Assembly: GCF_016735585.2 (NCBI RefSeq)
Contig: NZ_JAERSE020000002.1
Span: 124,001-188,000, forward strand
Direction of reading: 5' to 3'
Source of the DNA: Chryseobacterium tagetis
GTDB lineage: Bacteria; Bacteroidota; Bacteroidia; Flavobacteriales; Weeksellaceae
DNA: 64,000 nt
Shown here: piece after piece, positions 15,704 through 23,709 of the stretch
How positions within the stretch are numbered: position 1 is the stretch's first letter
Layout: the number at the start of each line of letters is the position of its first letter
Translations under genes and position numbers: made by a program
Notes under the pieces: model-generated
The model's input: only the letters and a program-made list of their open reading frames with translations
The model's database searches: none
Told to the model about the DNA's origin: nothing

Positions 15704-17326
15704 ATGTTAACAGTATCTAACTTATCTTTACAATTCGGGAAAAGAGTTCTTTTTGACGAGGTAAACATTATGTTTACGAAAGGAAACTGCTACGGGATTA
15801 TCGGAGCAAATGGTGCAGGAAAGTCTACATTCCTTAAAATATTAACAGGAAAGCAGGATCCTACAACTGGAAATGTATCTTTGGAACCCGGAAAAAGGAT
15901 GTCTGTTCTTGAGCAGGATCACTTTGCATTTGATCAATACAATGTTCTTGAAGCTGTTTTAAGAGGTAACAAGAAATTATTCGAGATAAAAGAGGAAATG
16001 GATGCGCTATATGCAAAAGAAGATTTCTCTGATGAAGACGGAATTAAAGCTGGTGAACTAGGTGTAATCTATGATGAAATGGGAGGATGGACAGCAGAAT
16101 CTGATGCACAGACCATGCTTTCAAACGTTGGAATCAAAGATGATATGCACTGGCAAATGATGAGCGAATTAGAGAACAAGGACAAAGTAAAAGTTCTTTT
16201 GGCTCAGGCGCTTTTCGGAAATCCGGATGTACTTATTCTGGACGAACCTACGAATGACCTTGACATTGATACCATTTCTTGGCTGGAAGATTTCTTGGCA
16301 GATTATGAAAATACAGTAATCGTTGTCTCTCACGACCGTCACTTCTTAGATACGGTTTGTACGCACATCGGTGACTTGGATTATGCGAAACTTAACCTTT
16401 ATACAGGTAACTACTCTTTCTGGTACCAAGCTTCTCAGTTAGCAACAAGACAAAGAGCTCAGGCTAATAAAAAAGCGGAAGAAAAGAAGAAAGAACTTCA
16501 GGACTTCATCGCGAGATTCAGTTCAAACGTTGCAAAAGCTAAACAGGCTACTGCAAGAAAGAAAATGATCGATAAATTGAACATCGATGATATTAAACCA
16601 TCTTCAAGAAGATATCCTGCCATCATTTTCGAAATGGAAAGAGAAGCAGGAGATCAGATCTTAGATGTAAAAGGTCTTGAAAAAACAAAGGACGGAGAAT
16701 TATTATTCTCAAACATCGATTTAAATCTTAAAAAAGGAGATAAAGTTGCCGTATTGTCTAAAAACTCATTGGCAATCACAGAATTTTTCGAAATTTTAGC
16801 AGGAAACGTTGAAGCTGATAAAGGCACTGTTGCTTGGGGAGTTACCACGAACCAATCTCACATGCCTTTGGACAACACCAATTTCTTCCAGGAAGATCTT
16901 AGTCTAGTTGACTGGTTGAGACAATTCACAAAAAATGATGAGGAGCGTCACGAAGAATTCGTAAGAGGATTCTTAGGAAGAATGCTTTTCTCAGGTGATG
17001 AAGCTTTGAAATCTTGTAAAGTACTTTCCGGAGGTGAAAAAATGAGATGTATGTTCAGCAGAATGATGCTTCAGAAAGCGAACATCCTTTTATTAGATGA
17101 ACCTACGAACCACTTAGACCTTGAAAGTATTACAACGTTGAACAACTCATTGTCCAACTTCAAAGGAAATCTTTTATTGGCTTCTCATGACCACGAAATG
17201 CTTTCGACTGTCTGTAACAGAATCATCGAGCTGACTCCCAACGGAATCATCGACAGAGAAATGACTTACGACGAATACCTTGCTGATAAAAAGGTAAAAG
17301 AATTAAGAGAAAAAATGTATTCTTAA
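15704..17326 (+). CDS. ABC-F family ATPase, YbiT-like, with asymmetric ATP sites
   Basis: A 540-residue soluble protein with two ATP-binding cassettes and no membrane segment, so an ABC-F protein that probably acts on ribosomes. NBD1 has a normal Walker A (GANGAGKST, 34-42) and Walker B (LILDEPTNDLD), but its signature region reads MSELENKDKVKVLLAQAL (about 153-170) instead of LSGGQ. NBD2 has an intact signature (LSGGEK, about 441-446) and Walker B (LLLDEPTNHLD), but its Walker A region (VAVLSKNSLAITEFFEIL, about 348-365) lacks the glycines and the Lys-Ser/Thr pair. The switch histidines (SHDRHFL, SHDHEML) are present in both. The linker (about 240-300) is basic, as in ribosome-binding relatives. 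E. coli YbiT also lacks a normal first signature, but keeps both Walker A motifs as I remember it. Confidence 0.93.
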   Translation: MLTVSNLSLQFGKRVLFDEVNIMFTKGNCYGIIGANGAGKSTFLKILTGKQDPTTGNVSLEPGKRMSVLEQDHFAFDQYNVLEAVLRGNKKLFEIKEEMDALYAKEDFSDEDGIKAGELGVIYDEMGGWTAESDAQTMLSNVGIKDDMHWQMMSELENKDKVKVLLAQALFGNPDVLILDEPTNDLDIDTISWLEDFLADYENTVIVVSHDRHFLDTVCTHIGDLDYAKLNLYTGNYSFWYQASQLATRQRAQANKKAEEKKKELQDFIARFSSNVAKAKQATARKKMIDKLNIDDIKPSSRRYPAIIFEMEREAGDQILDVKGLEKTKDGELLFSNIDLNLKKGDKVAVLSKNSLAITEFFEILAGNVEADKGTVAWGVTTNQSHMPLDNTNFFQEDLSLVDWLRQFTKNDEERHEEFVRGFLGRMLFSGDEALKSCKVLSGGEKMRCMFSRMMLQKANILLLDEPTNHLDLESITTLNNSLSNFKGNLLLASHDHEMLSTVCNRIIELTPNGIIDREMTYDEYLADKKVKELREKMYS

Positions 17327-17353
17327 TCTTTAACGGTATTAAAAATTCATATA

Positions 17354-17388
17354 AAAAACTCCTCAAAGTTGATCTTTGAGGAGTTTTT
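17354..17388. terminator. Bidirectional terminator between the ABC-F and M48 genes
   Basis: AAAAACTCCTCAAAG pairs with CTTTGAGGAGTTTTT over 15 bp with a 5-base loop. A- and T-runs on both sides let it serve both convergent genes. Confidence 0.9.
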
Positions 17389-17419
17389 ATTTCTATATTA
17401 AACTCTGTATTCGGTTAAA

Positions 17420-18235
17420 CTATTTAGTTAGTTTAGCAGTAGGCAAAGAAACCGTTCCAGGATCTTTCCAAAGACCATCTTTTTCAGCGCGTTTTTTTAC
17501 AGCCTCAGCTCTTTTATTACTATCCGGATGCGAGTTAAACATCTTCTGAAATCCAGTCTGAGCTTCCCCTCCTTCAGAAAGCAACGCCAGCTTTTTAAAT
17601 GCTGTATACGCTCCTACCACATTGTATTTATTCGCTTTCATAAAGTCATAGGAATAAGTATCTGCTTCAGACTCCTGCTTTTTACTGTGAGAAGCATCAA
17701 GAAAAGCATTAGCCATTTTTCCGACCTGGCTGTCATTCAGAGTTGCTACGGTACCTGAAGCGGAAGAAGCGGCGTCCAGAGCGGCAGCTTTTAAGTAGGC
17801 AGACTTCATCGCATCTTTTGTATCCTGATTCTTCACATGACCGATTTCATGACCGATTACGGCTAATAATTCTTCATCCGTCATAATATCCATTAATGAG
17901 GAAAATACACGAACACTTCCGTCTGCGCAGGCAAATGCATTAATATCTTTTACCAAATACACTTTGTAATTCAGATTGAGCCCATCCTGGCTTTTATGTT
18001 TTCCAAAAAGTTTGTTTAGTCTGATCGTATAAGGATCTTTTGCTCCTGCTACCTTATTATTTTTATCCATCCAGTCAACAGATTCTTTGGATAATTTTAT
18101 AGCGTCTTCGTTTGTGAATGTGAGAGCTTTTGCTCCGTTAGAAACAACTCCTGCTGCTTTTCCTAAATTGATTTTTTGCGCGTTGATCGAAAATACCGCC
18201 CCGATGAACATCAGGCAGAATGTAATTTTTTTCAT
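17420..18235 (-). CDS. M48 family metalloprotease
   Basis: A 271-residue zinc protease with a signal peptide (1-19, ending SINA) and the HExxH site HEIGH at 129-133; the third zinc ligand is the Glu in QESEADTYSYDFM (about 188-190). It has no membrane helices after the signal, unlike HtpX, so it is a small periplasmic M48C-type enzyme related to the YcaL/LoiP/BepA group, without the BepA TPR part. Relatives degrade misassembled outer-membrane proteins; that role is inferred. The gene stands alone between a bidirectional terminator and the divergent recJ gene. Confidence 0.92.
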   Translation of the reverse strand: MKKITFCLMFIGAVFSINAQKINLGKAAGVVSNGAKALTFTNEDAIKLSKESVDWMDKNNKVAGAKDPYTIRLNKLFGKHKSQDGLNLNYKVYLVKDINAFACADGSVRVFSSLMDIMTDEELLAVIGHEIGHVKNQDTKDAMKSAYLKAAALDAASSASGTVATLNDSQVGKMANAFLDASHSKKQESEADTYSYDFMKANKYNVVGAYTAFKKLALLSEGGEAQTGFQKMFNSHPDSNKRAEAVKKRAEKDGLWKDPGTVSLPTAKLTK

Positions 18236-18355
18236 AATTGTTATTTTAATTTGGACCGCGAAGATAGTTATTTTTATGCTAATTTTAATGTTAAAATTCC
18301 TGAACCGCAGCTTGAATGTATTTTTTTAATCTTAGGCTTTTAAAACTTTTTTCCC

Positions 18356-18363
18356 TATTTTTG
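18356..18363 (+). promoter_or_regulatory. -7 element very close to the recJ start
   Basis: TATTTTTG is an exact TAnnTTTG match ending 4 bp before the ATG at 18368. If used, the transcript would begin at or within a few bases of the start codon. No clear -33 TTG at standard spacing. Confidence 0.4.
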
Positions 18364-18367
18364 TAAG

Positions 18368-20083
18368 ATGAGTCAAAAATGGATTTACAAGCCGGAACCG
18401 GATGAAGATATTGTAGACAGATTAAGTTCGTCACTTGGTTTTGGAACTTTTGAATCTAAACTCCTCGTTCTTAGAGGCATTGACAATTATCAGAAGGCTC
18501 GGGAATTTTTCAAACCTAATCTTAACGATATTCACAGTCCTTTTTTAATGGCCGATATGCAAAAAGCTGTTGAGCGTATTGCTACTGCTATTGAAAATGG
18601 AGAGAAAATATTGGTGTACGGAGATTACGATGTAGATGGAACTACGGCTGTAGCTTTGATGTACCTATACCTCAGCAAAATTGTTGAGAAAAAATATTTA
18701 GACTATTACATTCCCGACAGAAATTCTGAAGGATATGGAATTTCAACGGAAGGAATTGATTTTGCAAAAGAAAATGGCTTTTCATTAATTATTGCTCTCG
18801 ATTGTGGAATCAAAGCTTTGGATATGATAAGCTATGCTCAGAATCTGGGTGTCGATTTTATCATTTGTGATCACCATTTACCCGGAGAAGAAATTCCAAA
18901 TGCGGTAGCGGTTCTTGATCCTAAAAGGACTGACTGCAGGTACCCATTTAAGGAACTTTCCGGTTGCGGAGTCGGTTTCAAACTTTGTCAGGGATTAAAT
19001 ACTATTTATAAAATTCCTGAAGCGGAATTATTTGAATTAACAGATTTGCTGGCCATTTCGATTGCAGCTGATATTGTTTCTATGACAGGGGAAAACAGGG
19101 TTTTAGCTAAAATGGGACTTAAAATTTTACGTAAAACTAGAAATTTAGGTTTAAGATTATTAATTCCTGAAGATAAACTGTCTCATTTTGAAATTTCAAA
19201 TATTGTTTTTGAAATTGCTCCAAAGATAAATGCGGCAGGAAGAATTTCTCATGGTAAAGCGGCTGTAGAGCTTATGGTTTCAGATAATCTAAAGCATGCC
19301 CATCAAATCGTAAGTGATATCATGAACCTCAACGATGAAAGAAGAGAACTTGATATGAATTCTACTCTTTCCGCACTCAATCAGATTATAGAATCTCAAC
19401 AACAGGCAAAACACAGCACCATTGTTTATCATCCCGAATGGAACAAAGGAGTGATTGGAATTGTTGCTTCCCGACTGATTGAAACCTATTATAAGCCTAC
19501 TCTTGTTTTCACTGACGGAAATAATGGGGAAATGGTAGCTTCTGCAAGGTCTGTTTCTGATTTTGATGTACATGAAGCGTTGGATTTGTGCTCAGAATAT
19601 TTTTTAAAGTTTGGAGGACATCATGCAGCAGCAGGACTTTCGATGGAAAAAGAGAAGTTTGAAGCTTTCAAAGAGAAATTTGAAAGAATCGTTTCAGAAA
19701 AAATTCAGGAACATCAAAAAGAACCTTCTATCAACATTGATACAGAAATTCAGGTTGAAGATATTAATCGTGATTTCATCAACTTTCATAGAAAACTGGC
19801 GCCTTTCGGGCCACACAATATGAAGCCTATCTTTTCCATGAGTAACCAGAAGCTTTCCGGTTATTTGAAAACAATGGGAAAGGATAATAATCATCTTAAA
19901 TTTTATATCAGACAAGATTCTACCAACAGAAACATAGAGTGTGTCGGTTTTAAACTGGGCCAATTTGCTGAAGAGTTTAAAAACAAAAACTTCGATATCG
20001 CCTTTACTTTGGAAGAAAACCACTGGAAAGGTAATGTGACTCATTATTTGAATATTAAAGACGTAAAGTTCAGAGATCATTAA
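18368..20083 (+). CDS. recJ: Single-stranded-DNA-specific exonuclease RecJ
   Basis: A 571-residue 5'-3' single-strand exonuclease used in recombination and mismatch repair. The DHH-family motifs are intact: VYGDYDVDGTT (83-93), ALDCGIK, ICDHH with its DHH triad at about 167-169, and the DHHA1 block KFGGHHAAAGLSME at about 414-427; a C-terminal oligonucleotide-binding part follows (HNMKPIFSM onward). Length matches the family. It begins a three-gene run: nadD starts 14 bp after its stop. A -7 element ends only 4 bp before the start codon, so the mRNA could be almost leaderless. Confidence 0.96.
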   Translation: MSQKWIYKPEPDEDIVDRLSSSLGFGTFESKLLVLRGIDNYQKAREFFKPNLNDIHSPFLMADMQKAVERIATAIENGEKILVYGDYDVDGTTAVALMYLYLSKIVEKKYLDYYIPDRNSEGYGISTEGIDFAKENGFSLIIALDCGIKALDMISYAQNLGVDFIICDHHLPGEEIPNAVAVLDPKRTDCRYPFKELSGCGVGFKLCQGLNTIYKIPEAELFELTDLLAISIAADIVSMTGENRVLAKMGLKILRKTRNLGLRLLIPEDKLSHFEISNIVFEIAPKINAAGRISHGKAAVELMVSDNLKHAHQIVSDIMNLNDERRELDMNSTLSALNQIIESQQQAKHSTIVYHPEWNKGVIGIVASRLIETYYKPTLVFTDGNNGEMVASARSVSDFDVHEALDLCSEYFLKFGGHHAAAGLSMEKEKFEAFKEKFERIVSEKIQEHQKEPSINIDTEIQVEDINRDFINFHRKLAPFGPHNMKPIFSMSNQKLSGYLKTMGKDNNHLKFYIRQDSTNRNIECVGFKLGQFAEEFKNKNFDIAFTLEENHWKGNVTHYLNIKDVKFRDH

Positions 20084-20097
20084 TTATTTTATTTGTC

Positions 20098-20682
20098 ATG
20101 AAAAAAGTAGGTCTTTTCTTTGGATCTTTTAATCCTATTCATATCGGTCATCTGATTCTTGCTAATTATATTTTAGAGAATTCAGATATGAATGAAGTTT
20201 GGTTTGTAGTAAGTCCTCAAAATCCTTTTAAGGATAAAAAGACATTACTAAATGATCACAACCGGCTTGATATGGTGGAACTGGCTCTTAAAAACTATCC
20301 TAATATTAAGGCTTCGAATGTTGAATTTTCTCTTCCTAAGCCAAGTTATACGATTGATACTTTAGTATATCTTAACGAAAAATATCCTCAGTATTCTTTC
20401 AGCCTGATTATGGGAGAAGATAATTTAAAGAGTCTTCACAAATGGAAAAATGCAGATTATCTGATCAAAAATTATCACATCATCGTATATCCCAGAATTC
20501 CTGAAGATGAAGCAAAAGTACCCGAATATCAGCAGCATGAAAATATTTCTCTGATCAAAGCTCCCATTATAGAACTTTCTGCGACAGAGATTCGAAATAT
20601 GATCAAAGAGAATAAAAATGTAAGACCCATGCTTCCACCAGAGGTTTTTGAATATCTGGACGGCAGCAGTTTTTATAAATAG
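20098..20682 (+). CDS. nadD: Nicotinate (nicotinamide) nucleotide adenylyltransferase
   Basis: A 194-residue cytoplasmic enzyme that joins nicotinate mononucleotide and ATP to form deamido-NAD in NAD synthesis. It has the nucleotidyltransferase motif GSFNPIHIGHLILA (9-22) and the C-terminal ISATEIR-type motif, here ELSATEIRNMIK (about 160-171), which binds the triphosphate. The middle segment FSLIMGEDNLKSLHKWKNAD contains the family GxDxL...W pattern. It lies between recJ and a DUF3817 gene with short spacers, so it is probably cotranscribed with them. Confidence 0.96.
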   Translation: MKKVGLFFGSFNPIHIGHLILANYILENSDMNEVWFVVSPQNPFKDKKTLLNDHNRLDMVELALKNYPNIKASNVEFSLPKPSYTIDTLVYLNEKYPQYSFSLIMGEDNLKSLHKWKNADYLIKNYHIIVYPRIPEDEAKVPEYQQHENISLIKAPIIELSATEIRNMIKENKNVRPMLPPEVFEYLDGSSFYK

Positions 20683-20701
20683 AAGTTAGACAAATTATAC
20701 A

Positions 20702-21040
20702 ATGGATTTTCTCGAAAAAATTTTCGCAAAATATACGCAAGAACAAGTTATTAAATGGTTTAAGCGAATTTGCTTAGCTGAAGCATTATCATGGTTTTTT
20801 CTTTTTTCTGCTATGATCTGGATTCGCGTTGATCCTCATGGCATTATTCCCATTGTTTATATCAGTACTATTGGCAGTATTCATGGCTTATTTTTCACTA
20901 TATATCTTGTATTCTTACCTTCTATGAGGAAAATATTCGTTTGGGATGATGAAGATTTTGTGTTTTCATTAATCTCTGCTTTTTTCCCTTTTGCGACCAT
21001 TTGGATCGATAAAAAACTAGCTCGTTTCGATAGAGAATAA
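20702..21040 (+). CDS. DUF3817 domain integral membrane protein
   Basis: A 112-residue protein with three membrane helices. The arrangement FKRICLAEALSWFFLFSAMIW, then GSIHGLFFTIYLVFL, then FSLISAFFPFATIWIDKKL is characteristic of DUF3817 proteins: a short helix pair with conserved E and GxxHG, and a C-terminal basic end. The function is unknown. It starts 19 bp after nadD on the same strand. No terminator hairpin was seen in the following 150 bp, only a T-run directly after the stop. Confidence 0.85.
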   Translation: MDFLEKIFAKYTQEQVIKWFKRICLAEALSWFFLFSAMIWIRVDPHGIIPIVYISTIGSIHGLFFTIYLVFLPSMRKIFVWDDEDFVFSLISAFFPFATIWIDKKLARFDRE

Positions 21041-21199
21041 TTTTTTTTTTTCATTTTTATCTCATTCCCTGTAACAAAATCTATGGTACAGTTGTCTTAT
21101 TATGTAGATAATCAAAAAATTTAAAAAATCAAAACGAAATTTTAACCACTGTAAATCAGAAAGTTAAAATCAATCCAAAAACATTTCCAGTACTTTGTA

Positions 21200-21231
21200 T
21201 TGCATAATACTTAATTTATTATATATCTTTG
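21200..21231 (+). promoter_or_regulatory. Promoter of the TonB-type receptor gene
   Basis: TTG at 21200-21202 and TATCTTTG at 21224-21231 match the -33/-7 pattern with a 21-bp spacer. Transcription would begin near 21236, downstream of the earliest in-frame ATG, which supports the later start at 21294. Confidence 0.7.
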
Positions 21232-21293
21232 CAATGTTAAATAATAACAAATACAAGCTATTAAAATATAAAAACCACTCTAAAAATAAGATC

Positions 21294-23585
21294 ATGAAAA
21301 CGCCTATTCTCATCGCAGCCCTATTTTTCAGCGGATTGACTCTCGCCCAACAGAAGAAGCAGGATACTGCAAAGACTCAAAATATAGAAGCCGTTACTTT
21401 AAAGAAACAGGTATTCAAAAAGCAAAGCGACCGTTTTGTATATGATGTTGCAGCATCTCCTGTAGCAAAAGGAAACACAACATTTGATCTTTTAAAGCAA
21501 ACTCCTCTTCTGTCTACAACTGATGATAAAACATTAAAGATTGCAGGAAAGAATAATGCTCTGATCTACATCAACGGGAGAAAAACCAATATGGATGCAG
21601 ATTCTCTGGTCCAATTTTTAAAGAACACTCCAGCAGAAAATATTCAGAAAATTGAAGTGATTACTGTTCCGGGAAGCGAATATCAGGTAGAATCTTCAGA
21701 TGGTATCATCAATATTATCCTGAAAAAGAAAATGAGCGACGGTCTGAATGGCAATATGAGAATGGCAAATTCTCAAAACAAATACAATGCTAGTTCTGCC
21801 AGTTTTTCAGCAAACTACAGAAAGGATAAACTGGGGATAAGTGCCAATTTAAATGGGGGAGAAAATATTGATGCACAACAATATGTTTTAAGAAACGGTA
21901 ATGCTTCTTCATCTAATGAGTCTACAGGGAATATTGACGATCCAAACAAGTTTATTGGTGGTTATCTGAATATTGATTATCAATTAACAGAAAAGAGTAA
22001 TTTGGGTTTAACATGGAACTCTTCGGCTAATAAAAGTTATAATTCAACGGTAAGCTTATTTAATACGATTCGTTCATTAGATCCGGATACTCAGGAATAT
22101 AATATTAATTATACCAATTCTAGAAATAAAGAAGATGCGCGTTCTTACAACAATTCTGTCAACTTGAATTATGAGTTAAAGACTGATTCTTTAGGAAGTA
22201 AATTGAATGTAAATACAGCTTACCTAAATTACAAAAGGTTCCAGTTTACAGACAACAAAACTTTTTATGCCGATGCTTTAGGAAATAATCTGAGTATAGA
22301 TCCAGCGCAGACTATTTATCAAAATCTTCCTCAGAAAATCAATAATTTCTCCGGAATGGTAGATTATATTCAGAAGTTTAAAAATGATCTTACTATTTCA
22401 ATTGGTGGAAATTATAACAAAACAAAAACCGATAATGATACCAAAAACGATACATATAAAAATGGTGAAGAACCGGAATTTAATCCCAATCATTTTATAT
22501 ATGATGAAAACATCTATGGATTTTATTTAACTGCTGAAAAAAAGTTCTCCGATAAATTCTCTGGAAAAATCGGAACAAGATATGAGATCACCAATAGTTT
22601 AGGAACTTCTGACAATGCAGCTCCTGAATACAAAAGAATTGAAAGGAACTACAATAATTTACTTCCATATGTAAGTTTAAATTATGCAATCAATGATAAA
22701 AACAATATTTCGTATGCATTTTCCAGCAGAATGAGAAGACCAAGCTTTTGGGAGCTTAACCCTGTAAGAAATATTCTTACCGAAGATAATTACACACAAA
22801 ACAACCCGTTTGTGAAAGCTTCTTCCACCTACAATCAGGAACTGACCTATATGTTTAAAAACTCTTATTTCCTGATTTTAAATCATTCCTTATTCAAAGA
22901 TGTGATTACACAGGTTCCTTTACAGAGAGATATTCTGAAAGAAAGAAGGGATGCCAACGGAAATGTTGTTCTGGATCCGGTTACCAATCAACCGATTATG
23001 GATTCTCATAAGCAATTGAGATACATCCGAACTAATTTTGGTAATAAGCAGGAAATGTCTGCAATGGTTGGAGTTCAAAGATCGTTCTTTAATCAATATC
23101 TGACAACAAATTTCAATATTGGGGTTCAGAGAAATGTAAATGACGGAAGTTTAAGCGTAGATCCTACTTCAGGAGACGTATTTCCGACTTATGAAAATAA
23201 AATAAGCTCTACGAGTATTATCATTCAAACGAACAATACTATTCGATTAGATAAAAAGAAAACATGGTTTTTAGGCATCAATTATTTCTTTGTGGATAAG
23301 CAGCAGATTGAACTGGGACTTCTTAAAAATCTAATGAGTTTAGATGTAAGTTTAAAGAAAAACTGGAATGACTGGACTTTTGCCCTGAATCTAACTGATG
23401 TTTTAAGAACCAACATCGTAGAAATAGAAGATTATCAAGCCAACGGAAACTACAATTATGTAAGAAACGACCAGTTCAGAAGAGGGGGAACATTCAGTAT
23501 CACTTACAATTTCGGAAACCAGAAAGTAAAGAAAGTAAGATCAATAGAAGGCGCTTCAGACGCTATCAAAAGCAGAACACGTTAA
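21294..23585 (+). CDS. TonB-dependent receptor / outer-membrane beta-barrel family protein
   Basis: About 763 residues from the ATG at 21294 (MKTPILIAALFFSGLTLAQ, a clear signal peptide). The frame opens 33 codons earlier, but that extension precedes the promoter and hides the signal peptide. A plug-like domain follows (about 25-160: IYINGRKTNMDADSL, IEVITVPGSEYQVESSDGIINIILKKK, the usual plug end). The rest is a long series of aromatic-ended beta strands of an outer-membrane barrel, ending SITYNFGNQKVKK with a short basic tail. There is no N-terminal carboxypeptidase-regulatory-like domain. The ligand is unknown; no partner gene such as a SusD protein is adjacent. Confidence 0.9.
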   Translation: MKTPILIAALFFSGLTLAQQKKQDTAKTQNIEAVTLKKQVFKKQSDRFVYDVAASPVAKGNTTFDLLKQTPLLSTTDDKTLKIAGKNNALIYINGRKTNMDADSLVQFLKNTPAENIQKIEVITVPGSEYQVESSDGIINIILKKKMSDGLNGNMRMANSQNKYNASSASFSANYRKDKLGISANLNGGENIDAQQYVLRNGNASSSNESTGNIDDPNKFIGGYLNIDYQLTEKSNLGLTWNSSANKSYNSTVSLFNTIRSLDPDTQEYNINYTNSRNKEDARSYNNSVNLNYELKTDSLGSKLNVNTAYLNYKRFQFTDNKTFYADALGNNLSIDPAQTIYQNLPQKINNFSGMVDYIQKFKNDLTISIGGNYNKTKTDNDTKNDTYKNGEEPEFNPNHFIYDENIYGFYLTAEKKFSDKFSGKIGTRYEITNSLGTSDNAAPEYKRIERNYNNLLPYVSLNYAINDKNNISYAFSSRMRRPSFWELNPVRNILTEDNYTQNNPFVKASSTYNQELTYMFKNSYFLILNHSLFKDVITQVPLQRDILKERRDANGNVVLDPVTNQPIMDSHKQLRYIRTNFGNKQEMSAMVGVQRSFFNQYLTTNFNIGVQRNVNDGSLSVDPTSGDVFPTYENKISSTSIIIQTNNTIRLDKKKTWFLGINYFFVDKQQIELGLLKNLMSLDVSLKKNWNDWTFALNLTDVLRTNIVEIEDYQANGNYNYVRNDQFRRGGTFSITYNFGNQKVKKVRSIEGASDAIKSRTR

Positions 23586-23623
23586 TACACAATCATTCTT
23601 CATATAATTTATTTTGTACAAAG

Positions 23624-23649
23624 ACCCGCCGAGAAATTGGTGGGTTTTG
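23624..23649 (+). terminator. Terminator after the TonB-type receptor gene
   Basis: ACCCGCC pairs with GGTGGGT (7 bp, one G-U) followed by TTTGTTTT, about 40 bp after the stop codon. Confidence 0.75.
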
Positions 23650-23669
23650 TTTTAATATTATAAAAAAAC

Positions 23670-23700
23670 AAAAACGCCTTGAAATAATCAAAGCGTTTTT
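23670..23700 (-). terminator. Terminator after the GH43 gene
   Basis: AAAAACGC pairs with GCGTTTTT around an inner TTGA/TCAA stem. On the minus strand a T-rich stretch (TTTTTGTTTTTTT) follows. It can also back up the receptor gene terminator in the other direction. Confidence 0.85.
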
Positions 23701-23709
23701 ATTTTTAAT

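Noticed and set aside
19694..20080. 128-codon frame antisense to the recJ 3' end
   Set aside because: No motif and full overlap with a conserved gene.
21195..21293. N-terminal extension of the TonB-type receptor
   Set aside because: The promoter lies inside it, and the signal peptide begins only at the Met at 21294.
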